Part shown: one piece after another, positions 43,753 through 51,772 of the stretch
How the letters are laid out: every line of letters starts with the position of its first letter
Position numbering within the stretch: the first letter of the stretch is position 1
NCBI RefSeq assembly: GCF_000158095.2
Contig: NZ_CM011002.1
Coordinates: 186,001-250,000, forward strand
Direction of reading: 5' to 3'
DNA: 64,000 nucleotides
Origin: Roseibium alexandrii DFL-11
GTDB taxonomy: Bacteria > Pseudomonadota > Alphaproteobacteria > Rhizobiales > Stappiaceae
Notes under the pieces: model-generated
The model's input: the letters and a program-made list of their open reading frames with translations, nothing else
Databases searched by the model: none
What the model was told of the DNA's origin: nothing
Program-made: the position numbers and the translations under genes

Positions 43753-43857
43753 ACTGGACCCGATCTTCGGAAATTGGCGCTGACGGACCGCATTAGGCTG
43801 GCCGGATGCACCGGGAAGGAGCGCCCCTCTTAGTCCCGTTTTGTTTTGATTACCAGC

Positions 43858-44454
43858 TCACTTGGTTGCCAGGACACCGGCGAGAAGCGTCTTGGTCGCT
43901 GTTTCGTAAGCTGAGCGGTCTGCGCCATTCGCGATTTCCAGCGCCGCCCGGTCGAAGGCGGCGGACAGGAGCTCGGCGAGCGGCTCCAGGGGAACGTCCT
44001 GCAAGTACCCGTGCGCCGCACTGTGTTGCAGTCCTTCAAGAAGCGTTGCGCCGCCGGTTGTTCGGTCGATCTCGGCCATTTCTTCCAGTCCGAGCACAGT
44101 TGGGCCTTCAAGAAGCAGGATCTTGGCCCGTCCAGGCACTGACAGAGCGCAAAAATAAGCACTGGCTCCCGCCATGAACGCGTCAAGCGGAGACTGGCCG
44201 GTGTTCGTGTCAGAGGCAATCTCGGTTGCGACCGCCTCAGCTTCCTGCTGCACCAAGGCGCGCATCAGATCCGGTTTGTCCTCAAAATGATGATAGAGCG
44301 CGCCGCGGGTAACGTTCGCCCGTTTGACGATCTCCGGTGTCCCGGTCTCCGCATACCCCTTGTCGACAAAGAGTGCCCGGGCAGCGTCCAAAAGCGCTTT
44401 CCTGGTTTCAGCACGGCGCTCGGCCTGGGACCGGCGCGGTTTTTCATCTTGCAT
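43858..44454 (-). CDS. TetR/AcrR family transcriptional repressor
   Basis: 198 aa. The DNA-binding domain covers about 15-62: RKALLDAARALFVDKGYAETGTPEIVKRANVTRGALYHHFEDKPDL, a textbook TetR helix-turn-helix. The rest is a helical ligand-binding domain. It is divergent from the VOC-domain gene, and the space between holds two TGTATG-type inverted repeats, one over its own start codon, so it probably represses itself and its neighbour. Confidence 0.94.
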   Translation of the reverse strand: MQDEKPRRSQAERRAETRKALLDAARALFVDKGYAETGTPEIVKRANVTRGALYHHFEDKPDLMRALVQQEAEAVATEIASDTNTGQSPLDAFMAGASAYFCALSVPGRAKILLLEGPTVLGLEEMAEIDRTTGGATLLEGLQHSAAHGYLQDVPLEPLAELLSAAFDRAALEIANGADRSAYETATKTLLAGVLATK

Positions 44455-44500
44455 ACATGCAGCCTGTATGTTAATTGAAATTCACATACATACTGTATGT
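44452..44500. promoter_or_regulatory. TetR-type operators between the TetR and VOC genes
   Basis: Two sites share CATACA/TGTATG arms: CATACA-N7-TGTATG at 44452-44470, covering the TetR start codon, and the perfect ACATACA-TAC-TGTATGT at 44484-44500. They are 14 bases apart, and the second lies 75 bases before the VOC gene start. Confidence 0.75.
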
Positions 44501-44574
44501 TTATTTGTTATGGCTGGAAAGCCCTATCAACTCAATTGGGTTGATGGACCGTGTTTGACTGCAGGAGACGCGTG

Positions 44575-45003
44575 ATGAAATGCACCCAGTATTACCCTGT
44601 CCTTATGACCAAGGACGTGACCAAGACTGCCCGGTTTTATCAGGATCACTTCCGGTTCAAGGCTGTGTTCGAAGCAGACTGGTATGTGCATCTGCAATCG
44701 ATCGAGGACGAGGCCGTAAACCTCGCCATTCTCGATCAGGACCATGAAACGATCCCGGCGATCCGCCGCGGGCAGGGCACTGGCGCCATGCTATTGAACT
44801 TTGAGGTCGAGGACGTTGATCAGATCTATGCGGGCGCCACGGACGCCGGATTGCCGATCCTGCTGGCGCTGAAGGACGAGCCCTTTGGTCAGCGGCATTT
44901 CATCACCGAAGACCCGAACGGCATCATGATCGATGTGATCAAACCGATCCCTCCGAGCCCGGAGTTCCTGAAACAGTTCGCGCCCGAGGCCGTGCCGGCC
45001 TGA
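44575..45003 (+). CDS. VOC family (glyoxalase/dioxygenase-fold) protein
   Basis: 142 aa from the ATG at 44575, which has AGGAG upstream. The fold pattern is [36 protein letters not shown], then [49 protein letters not shown]. Divergent from the TetR gene and probably its target. Family members include fosfomycin or bleomycin resistance and detoxifying enzymes; the substrate is unknown. Confidence 0.88.
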   Translation: MKCTQYYPVLMTKDVTKTARFYQDHFRFKAVFEADWYVHLQSIEDEAVNLAILDQDHETIPAIRRGQGTGAMLLNFEVEDVDQIYAGATDAGLPILLALKDEPFGQRHFITEDPNGIMIDVIKPIPPSPEFLKQFAPEAVPA

Positions 45004-45048
45004 ACCCATGTTTGGTAGCCGGCTCGAAAGGCATCATGTGAGGTTGGT

Positions 45049-45786
45049 TTAACCTGACGCGGAATTGCCGAGGACGAGCGATTCCACTGAACAGATGCGC
45101 TCTTGTTCCAGTGCGAACAGGATCGCTTCCACGACATGGCGTGCGGTCATGGTTCTGTTCGTGCCTGGAGAGGGGCGTTTGAACCAGGCAGAACTCTTGT
45201 ATTCCAGATCGCTTTCGAAATCGGGCGGAAAGACGGACATCACCCGGATATGGGGGTGTGTTTGGCGAAGCCGGTTCATGAAGGCGGTCTGAGCGCTCTT
45301 TGTGGCATGGTAAGCAGCATTGGGTTCCGATTGACCATCCAATGCCAAACCCGACTTTGAAACAATGGTCATGATGTCAGGCTCTTCTGACATTTCCAAA
45401 AGCGGAAGGCAGTGTTTGGTCAGGAGGATCGTTCCGGTAACCGTAGAATTTACGGCGGTGATCAAATGATCGTCGTCCGTCGCTTCAAAGGATCCGGAGA
45501 GCCACACGGCCGCACTGTTGATCAGAATGTCGATCTTTGGCGTCGTCGCCTTCAGATCCAAGACAAACTGGCGGATGCAGTCCGGATCAGCGATATCGCA
45601 GCTGTAGGCAGTGGCAGACGAGCCGGTGACATCTTTGATAAAGCGGCACGTGTCTTCGGCCTGTGCCTTGCCCCGTGCGGACAGGTGAATACCTGCGCCA
45701 TGGTCCGCCAAGGCTGCCGCGAGTGCCCGGCCAGTTGATCGGCCCGCACCGGTTATGATCACCGTCTTGCCATTTAGCGTGCCCAT
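45049..45786 (-). CDS. Short-chain dehydrogenase/reductase
   Basis: 245 aa. The cofactor motif is TGAGRSTG at 13-20 (Thr for the usual Ile/Leu of TGxxxGIG), with CDIADP and INSAAV. The active site shows Ser in VSKSG and Y-H-A-T-K. Substrate unknown. It converges with the VOC gene. Confidence 0.9.
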   Translation of the reverse strand: MGTLNGKTVIITGAGRSTGRALAAALADHGAGIHLSARGKAQAEDTCRFIKDVTGSSATAYSCDIADPDCIRQFVLDLKATTPKIDILINSAAVWLSGSFEATDDDHLITAVNSTVTGTILLTKHCLPLLEMSEEPDIMTIVSKSGLALDGQSEPNAAYHATKSAQTAFMNRLRQTHPHIRVMSVFPPDFESDLEYKSSAWFKRPSPGTNRTMTARHVVEAILFALEQERICSVESLVLGNSASG

Positions 45787-45931
45787 GCTTCACCGCCCCT
45801 TCGCCTGTCATTGCAGCCGTCAATTCCAAGCGAAAAGGTGGTTATGAAGCGCAATTAAGCAAGAAAAATATTTTTATATTTTACAGGTGAGCGAATAGGT
45901 GCGGATAACTGCGGCGCCGAACTGCGGTGGT

Positions 45932-46426
45932 TTAAGACGTCACCGGCGGGCAGGAACTGCTCTGCTCGGCACGGCTCTTCAGGCCTTGAAGGCTTTGCAT
46001 GGTGTTCGGATTGCCCGGCAGAACGAAACTCTGTTCCAGCCCCGTGCGGACATTGTTGATCACGGCAAGATCCTGAACAACGAGCGTCTCACATGGGGTG
46101 CCTGTGAAGCGAAGCCGGATGCGGATAACCCGATTGCCATTGTCTGAGGGGCCAAACTGGCTGTCCAGTGCGGGGTTTTCGCCGGTGAGCTGGCGCTCCA
46201 TGACGACCATATTCGGCTCGTCCTGGATCACGATGGTGCCGCGTTCCTGGGCGCTGGAGACCAGAGCGGAGCGAACGGTCATCGGGTCGGCGGCGACCTT
46301 AACGCTTTGCGCGCCCTGCGGCACGGTCAGCTGCGGCTGATTTCCAAGGGACGCTTGTTGGGTGTTGCTGGACTGGCACGCTGCAAGTGTGAGTGCACAA
46401 AGGCCTGCAAGAATGAGATGCCGCAT
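45932..46426 (-). CDS. Small lipoprotein of unknown function
   Basis: 164 aa from the ATG at 46426, which gives a lipoprotein signal (MRHLILAGLCALTLAAC); the frame upstream to 46537 has no signal peptide. Lipidation at Cys17. The mature part has VKVAADPMTVRSALVSSAQERGTIVIQDEPNMVVMERQL and a C-terminal Cys pair (CETL, SSCPP). No family is recognised. It lies 123 bases downstream of the coiled-coil operon and on the same strand, but probably is separate. Confidence 0.78.
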   Translation of the reverse strand: MRHLILAGLCALTLAACQSSNTQQASLGNQPQLTVPQGAQSVKVAADPMTVRSALVSSAQERGTIVIQDEPNMVVMERQLTGENPALDSQFGPSDNGNRVIRIRLRFTGTPCETLVVQDLAVINNVRTGLEQSFVLPGNPNTMQSLQGLKSRAEQSSSCPPVTS

Positions 46427-46549
46427 GAGATCGCCTGAGCTTGTATGAATGTCTCTATGGGTTCGGTCTAAAACAGGTCTTTCGCCAGTGCAAGGAAGCT
46501 GCCGTATCGTAAAGGCCGGTTTCTGCACCAGTGTCACATTTTTGATCCT

Positions 46550-48031
46550 CTAGAACGTATCTCCGGTTTTGAAGCCACCGCCGCCAAACCCGCCGCCGGT
46601 CTTGAAGCCGCCGCCACCAAACCCGTCATTTCCGCCCGGCATGCCGGCGCCCGGCCCGCCGAACCCGCCGGGGCCCGGAATGCCACCGAAGCCGCCCATG
46701 GAGCGGGGAAGGCCTTTGCCCTTTGGAAATGCCACCCGGCGGCCCTTGGGACGGCGGCGCTTGTGGGACCGTTGTGCTCTATCCCAATACTCCGCGCCGG
46801 AAATCGCGCCCTTTACGAGTTCGCCTAGCAAAACTGTCGTCAAGCGATCATCGGAAAACGTTGTTTCCCAGCTGCCATATCCATTGGAGCGGAACCGTTT
46901 GACGACATCCGCAAGCTCAGCTCGGCGGCGGCCGATATCGCGCTGCAGTTCGCGGTCCTGGCGGACCTCCCGGGCGACCTGTTCGATGCGGTCCTTGAAG
47001 TCTTCAATGCGTTGGACAATCTTCTCGTCTTCAGGCGAGGGCGTTTCGATCGCCGCTCGCCACAGATCATTGAGCGCGTCCATCTTTAGCGAGGAAGCCA
47101 GGTGTTCTTCTGCCTTTTGGAAATCGTTGTCTTCGCCGCTCGCAAATTCTGCCAGGGCACCGGCGAGGGTCTCGATCCGCCGGTCCAATTGATCCAGATC
47201 GCCGTCGATGCTGTCGATCTCGCCGCTTAACGTTTCAATGCTGCCGACCAGATCCGTGCCTGCGGCATCGGTCATGGCGTTGCGGCTGAGTTCTGCCAGT
47301 TTCGCCTGTTCCTGGTCTGCGATCTCGGCGCAGCGTGCGGCATGTTTTGCCATGCGCTCGGGGATCCCGGTGAGCATCGCGTAGTTGGCTCTGGCGGCAT
47401 TATAGCCGATCAACCCGGCAACCCAGCGGTCCAGCGAACGGGTCAAACCGCGCTTGTCATAGGAGGGTGTCGCAAACCCCCGGTCCCAGAGGTAGAGAAA
47501 CAGCGGATCGGCTTCGTACGCTTTACCTTTTTCGAGCCGGTCAGCCTCAGACGTTTCCGCTTTTGCAGCTGCCGCAGCTGCCGTCTCCTCAGCGCGCTCG
47601 ACTGCAGCCTTCTGGCGTTGAAATGCGTCATCGCCTTCCAGGCGGCTGTCCACGGCCTCTAGAAGGTCGTCCATCTGGTTTTCTGCGGTGTCCCGATCCG
47701 CATCCAGCTTCTGGCGGCGGGCATGAAGCGCGCTGCGTTCGCTTTCGCACTGCCGCAGTTGGTCGCTCAGGACCTTGTAGTCGGCTGTGCGTTTTTCCAA
47801 AAGCCGCCGGGCTTCCCGCGCAGCGCTGTCCAGGCGGGTGTTGAGAGCGCCGGCCGCATCATTGTCCAGATGAAAGCGGGCAAGATCCCGATAGGCCTCG
47901 GTCTGCCGCTCCTGCAGGTCGGTCAGCCCGCGGGTCGCACGTTCGATCCGCTGGCTGAGCTCGGACTCTTCGCGGCGCAAGTCGCTGAGCGCCTGTTCAA
48001 TGGTTCCAAGGGTCTGCCGGCCTGTCAGCAT
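46550..48031 (-). CDS. Coiled-coil protein with Gly-rich repeat tail, unknown function
   Basis: 493 aa, not recognised. Residues 1-165 are long charged coiled coil (EQALSDLRREESELSQRIERATRGLTDLQERQ). The middle (about 170-250) contains a conserved-looking segment LFLYLWDRGFATPSYDKRGLTRSLDRWVAGLIGYNAARANYAML. More coiled coil follows to 370. The last 70 residues are a basic patch (HKRRRPKGRR) then Gly/Phe-rich repeats with FGGGGFKTG twice. No signal peptide. It is third in an operon, 37 bases after the DUF6384-like gene. Confidence 0.72.
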   Translation of the reverse strand: MLTGRQTLGTIEQALSDLRREESELSQRIERATRGLTDLQERQTEAYRDLARFHLDNDAAGALNTRLDSAAREARRLLEKRTADYKVLSDQLRQCESERSALHARRQKLDADRDTAENQMDDLLEAVDSRLEGDDAFQRQKAAVERAEETAAAAAAKAETSEADRLEKGKAYEADPLFLYLWDRGFATPSYDKRGLTRSLDRWVAGLIGYNAARANYAMLTGIPERMAKHAARCAEIADQEQAKLAELSRNAMTDAAGTDLVGSIETLSGEIDSIDGDLDQLDRRIETLAGALAEFASGEDNDFQKAEEHLASSLKMDALNDLWRAAIETPSPEDEKIVQRIEDFKDRIEQVAREVRQDRELQRDIGRRRAELADVVKRFRSNGYGSWETTFSDDRLTTVLLGELVKGAISGAEYWDRAQRSHKRRRPKGRRVAFPKGKGLPRSMGGFGGIPGPGGFGGPGAGMPGGNDGFGGGGFKTGGGFGGGGFKTGDTF

Positions 48032-48068
48032 TGTCTGTTCCGCATGCTAGGAAATCGGCAAAGCAGTC

Positions 48069-48995
48069 TTACCATTCGGTGATCGCTCCGTTTTGGACGC
48101 CGCTGCGCCAGGTGATGTCCAGCTCACCGCGCTGCTTTTGGCCCAAGGTTCCTTTTTGGACGATGCCGTCATCGACCTTGTCGCGCCGCACTGCAGTGTA
48201 GATGGTATCGGATACCCGCTGTGCCCATTTATTGACCCGAACCGTCTCACCGTTTTCTTCCGAGACGATATCCCGCTCCAAGATGTTGCCGTCCGGATCG
48301 ACCGCTTCAACCACGATATAGTGATTTTCCGCATCCTGATTGGCGTCAGGGATCCGGGTAATGCCGGTTGGTACGCCCTCCCTTGAAATGATCTGAACGT
48401 CAAAGACTTCGGCAAGACGGCTGGCCAAATCCCTAAGATCGGCTTCCGCCTTGAACGCCACATTGGTCTTGCCGTCTGACAGGGCGATGGTTCCGTCGTC
48501 CACAAGGCGCTGGGCATCGGCCTCGATTGCAGAGTTTCCGGTCAGGTCATCGATGCGTTGAAACAATTCAGAATAGGTCTGCGGCATGTTTTCAAGCCGC
48601 TCTGCAAGGGCAGCTTCAGACCGCTGTGCCGGCAGCGTGACGAGCATATACCAGGCAGTGGTCGCGACGATGAGAACAGCGGCCAGCCCGGCCAGCCATT
48701 TGGACCAGATCGAGCGCGTGATGTAGACCATGGCCAGCGTGCGCTGAAAGCCAGCGGCCGGCGGACTGTAGACAAACCGGTCTCGCTTGAGGTCTTCAAC
48801 ACCGGTTTTCAGAATATGGTCCGGGACGTCGATCCCTTGCGCGGCATAGACATTGCGTAGCCGCTCGACCATGGCGGCATCGCGTTCGTCGGCTTTAAGT
48901 TCACGCGCGACCTGTCCTTCTTCGTGGCGGAGCGTGTCCACCACGTCCATCGCCATCATCAGATCATCGAGCGGCGTGTCGGGCTGTGCAGCCAT
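48069..48995 (-). CDS. DUF6384-like single-pass membrane protein
   Basis: 308 aa from the ATG at 48995; a TTG at 49013 is the outer limit. The cytoplasmic N-terminus has DDLMMAMDVVDTLRHEEGQVARELKADERDAAMVERLRNVYAAQGIDVPD, a pattern I associate with DUF6384 (recalled, not searched). One membrane helix lies at about 105-125 (WLAGLAAVLIVATTAWYMLV). The external part is helical then beta-rich. It is the middle gene of the three-gene operon and the only one with a clear membrane anchor. Confidence 0.72.
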   Translation of the reverse strand: MAAQPDTPLDDLMMAMDVVDTLRHEEGQVARELKADERDAAMVERLRNVYAAQGIDVPDHILKTGVEDLKRDRFVYSPPAAGFQRTLAMVYITRSIWSKWLAGLAAVLIVATTAWYMLVTLPAQRSEAALAERLENMPQTYSELFQRIDDLTGNSAIEADAQRLVDDGTIALSDGKTNVAFKAEADLRDLASRLAEVFDVQIISREGVPTGITRIPDANQDAENHYIVVEAVDPDGNILERDIVSEENGETVRVNKWAQRVSDTIYTAVRRDKVDDGIVQKGTLGQKQRGELDITWRSGVQNGAITEW

Positions 48996-49061
48996 AGACT
49001 TGGGTCTTCCCAAATTGCTGGAGCCGGGCAGACCCGGCTCCCAATGAGTCTTAGTCCGAAG

Positions 49062-50267
49062 TTAGAGCCCTTGGCCTTCGGCCGTCAACTTGGCAAGACG
49101 GCGCTTGCCGTCCTCGACGGCGTTGCGGATCTCTTCGGAGTTCTTGGTCGACATATCCCGCATTTCTGAAATGATTTCGCGGGACTGGACCTGAAAGTTC
49201 ACAACGGAATCAACCAGTTTTTTGACTGATGCCGCCGCAACAGTTGGACCATAACCGGCCTTGAGCGCTTCTTTTTGGACCGCATCTCCAATTTCCGCCA
49301 GCGTCTCGAGGCTCTTGTTGATGCCGTCTTTCATGGCGTTGAGCGTTTCGGTGGACTCATGCAGGCCTTGCAGCCCTGTGAAAGAGGCATTGAGCGCAGT
49401 CAGAACAGACTCGTTCGTCGAGAAGAAGCTGACCGACTGGGCGTACACCCGCTCCTTGGCGTTGGTGGTCTGGACCAGCCGCGCCATAATCACTTCTGAC
49501 GTGTTGTAGCCGACTGTCAGGTTGTCCGAGAGATCCTTGGCGATCTGGTACCGCTTTTCCTCGTCCTGCATCTCGCGCAGACGTTCGTCGCGGGCAAGCT
49601 CAAGGCGGGCCTTTTGGGCTGCATCATCGCCAGCGTAGGCTTCAACTTCTGCCGAGGCCCCCTCAAGTGCTGATTTGGCTGCATCCAACTTGGCGGTTGC
49701 CATGTTCAGCAGCTCGAGCGCCGTGACTTCAGCTTGTTTCAACGCGCCGCGGAAGTCCCGATAGGCTTCAAGGATCGTCTGTTCCCGTTCAATCTGGTCC
49801 TTGGTCGCCTTGGCAACATCCTTGTAGGTGGTGCGGATGTCGGTGAAACGGTCTGAAATGGTGCCGCGGCGCATGTCCCGCCACTTGTTTGAAAGATTTT
49901 CTGTGAAGGAGATCTTACCGTCTGCGAGCTGGTCAACCAGGGCCTTGGCATCATCGCGGATCGAATTGAACGCGTCGGTGATTTCTTCGTACCGCTCGCC
50001 AATATCCATTTGCTGGACCTGATTGCGGACCACTTCATTGAAATTCGAAGCCTGGCCCAGCGTGCGGGAAATGATCAGCACCTTGTCCGGAGATAAATCC
50101 GAGATCTGTTCCAAAAGGGCGTTGATCGGCGCGTCCGATTCTGTTTCGGGCGTGATGCCGATGTCGCGCAACGTCGTCAATGCGCGGTCGAGGTATTGAA
50201 GGGGCGAAAATCCACCGGCCGGAGCTGGGGTTTGGACAGCTGTTCCTTGGGAGTTTTCTTCAACCAT
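49062..50267 (-). CDS. Long helical protein, first gene of unknown operon
   Basis: 401 aa, almost all helix, without signal peptide or membrane segment. Segments such as SFFSTNESVLTALNASFTGLQGLHESTETLNAMKDGINKSLETLAEIG and EREQTILEAYRDFRGALKQAEVTALELLNMATAKLDAA give a faint resemblance to TelA/KlaA toxic-anion resistance proteins; I would not assign that without a profile search. The ATG at 50267 has GAGGTG upstream. It is followed by the DUF6384-like gene and the Gly-rich coiled-coil gene. Confidence 0.72.
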   Translation of the reverse strand: MVEENSQGTAVQTPAPAGGFSPLQYLDRALTTLRDIGITPETESDAPINALLEQISDLSPDKVLIISRTLGQASNFNEVVRNQVQQMDIGERYEEITDAFNSIRDDAKALVDQLADGKISFTENLSNKWRDMRRGTISDRFTDIRTTYKDVAKATKDQIEREQTILEAYRDFRGALKQAEVTALELLNMATAKLDAAKSALEGASAEVEAYAGDDAAQKARLELARDERLREMQDEEKRYQIAKDLSDNLTVGYNTSEVIMARLVQTTNAKERVYAQSVSFFSTNESVLTALNASFTGLQGLHESTETLNAMKDGINKSLETLAEIGDAVQKEALKAGYGPTVAAASVKKLVDSVVNFQVQSREIISEMRDMSTKNSEEIRNAVEDGKRRLAKLTAEGQGL

Positions 50268-50479
50268 TTAAAACACCTCGATACCTGTTTGCTTATGTTT
50301 AGCCGCACGAGTTTTGCGCGGTCCGGATGACTACAGCGCTTCACATAGGACTGCCAACGGGCATGTTGTCAATGAAAACCCATCCCGTTAGGTCACTTAG
50401 CCTTACAGCCATGAGATGACAGTCTTTTTGCATTACTGGTCAGCCCTGATTGGCATTTGAGCAGACCTTGGACATAAGG

Positions 50480-51577
50480 TCATCGGCGGCGCAATACGAG
50501 CGTCATCGTGAGTGTTTCGGATGCATAGCGGCCGGGCTCGGCTCGGTACAGCTTTTCGAAGCGCTCGAAAAACGTTGCAATCAAGGCATCAGCCTCATCA
50601 ACGGTTTTTGCCGATTTTTCAAAAAGGTGCAGGCGGAGTGACGATTCTCCAAAGCCTCTGACATACCCTGTGTAGAGCTCAGCGTATTTTTCACGATCCG
50701 CCAGCCAGTCTTGATAGGCGTCTTGCGGGTTAATTGCAGCGTCGGTTACGGAGGCCTCAATCACTTCGAACGCAGCTTCCAGATCCTCGTTTTGAATGAG
50801 CGGACCAACTGCGTCGCTGACAGAGGGAAACCAGAGGGGGAATATGAACCGGTCAAGGGCCTCTTCGGATAATAGCCCATCGGTGACCATCGTAGCGGCG
50901 ACCTTATGAATGGCCCGGTAAAGGTGGCGGGCTGATCCGCGTATGCCATTGATCTCTTCAAGGTCCGGCGTGCTTCCAAGGGTCGAGACGATCAGATAGC
51001 CGCCGGGTGCAAGTTCGATTGCCCGGCTTCTCAAGAATCTGGTCCAGTCGGATCTTGCGAGATCTTCGTAGGCGGCCCGGGCGTCCCCCTCAAGATCGGC
51101 ATACCAGACTGTGCCGGGCGAAGAGATCAGCAGGGGGCGGGACAGCCAATGGCTGGCCACAAAACAGGTCGCCAGCGAGATCGAACCCGAGGCTGCCATG
51201 ACGTCATAAAAGGATCCGATCGAGGCCTCTGTCCGGATATTTTTGTCTTGTAGATATCCGGACCCTGAGAATACGAGACCAAACAAGCCGTTCCAGTCAT
51301 TGTGGGGTTGATCGCCATGACAGACGGCAATGTGGCCGTTCGGAGAAGTTTGACGGTAGGCCGCTATAGAAGGTTTGACTGCCTCTATTGCCGTGTGACC
51401 CGGGCCGCAGCCGAGATCGAGATGCCGGAATTCCGTTTTCTGGGGACCAATGTCCCGAACAGCTCTTTCTATCCAGTCTGCTCTACTTTTGACCAGATTG
51501 CTCTGCATGTAGGAGTTCCGGTCGTAATTGACCATGTGTTCTGTCGCGGTGTCTGACCCGGTCTTCTCATCCGTCAT
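50480..51577 (-). CDS. SABATH-type SAM-dependent carboxyl methyltransferase
   Basis: 365 aa, close to plant SABATH enzymes. The order of motifs fits that family: MVNYDRNSYMQSNLVKS (15-31; plant YxxNS-x-Q), DLGCGPG for SAM (54-60), NDWNGLF (93-99; plant NDFNxLF), GSFYDVM then SHWLS (about 121-146), and YEDLARSDWTRFLRSRAIELAPGGYLIVSTLG (170-201). Plant members methylate carboxyls of salicylate, jasmonate or indole-acetate. Bacterial members exist but are uncommon; the substrate here is unknown. ATG at 51577 with AAAGG upstream. Divergent from the mechanosensitive channel gene. Confidence 0.85.
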   Translation of the reverse strand: MTDEKTGSDTATEHMVNYDRNSYMQSNLVKSRADWIERAVRDIGPQKTEFRHLDLGCGPGHTAIEAVKPSIAAYRQTSPNGHIAVCHGDQPHNDWNGLFGLVFSGSGYLQDKNIRTEASIGSFYDVMAASGSISLATCFVASHWLSRPLLISSPGTVWYADLEGDARAAYEDLARSDWTRFLRSRAIELAPGGYLIVSTLGSTPDLEEINGIRGSARHLYRAIHKVAATMVTDGLLSEEALDRFIFPLWFPSVSDAVGPLIQNEDLEAAFEVIEASVTDAAINPQDAYQDWLADREKYAELYTGYVRGFGESSLRLHLFEKSAKTVDEADALIATFFERFEKLYRAEPGRYASETLTMTLVLRRR

Positions 51578-51772
51578 GCCATTGCCTTTCGTGAAAAATG
51601 GCAGATGAGACTAGGAAAGACCAATCCCTGCAGTCTCCGCAAGGGGCAACAGCAAACCAGATCGAAAGCAACAGTGGGCGACAGCCGGTCATGACCGGCT
51701 TTCTATTGACTGGTCTTTAAAGACCGTCAGTGTGGACACGTTAGAAAGTAGTTTGTCAGGCGGCAGTCATTG

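Noticed and set aside
46569..47192. 207-codon Pro-rich open frame antisense to the Gly-rich coiled-coil gene
   Set aside because: It is the mirror of the Gly-rich repeat and coiled coil; composition is an artefact of the opposite strand.
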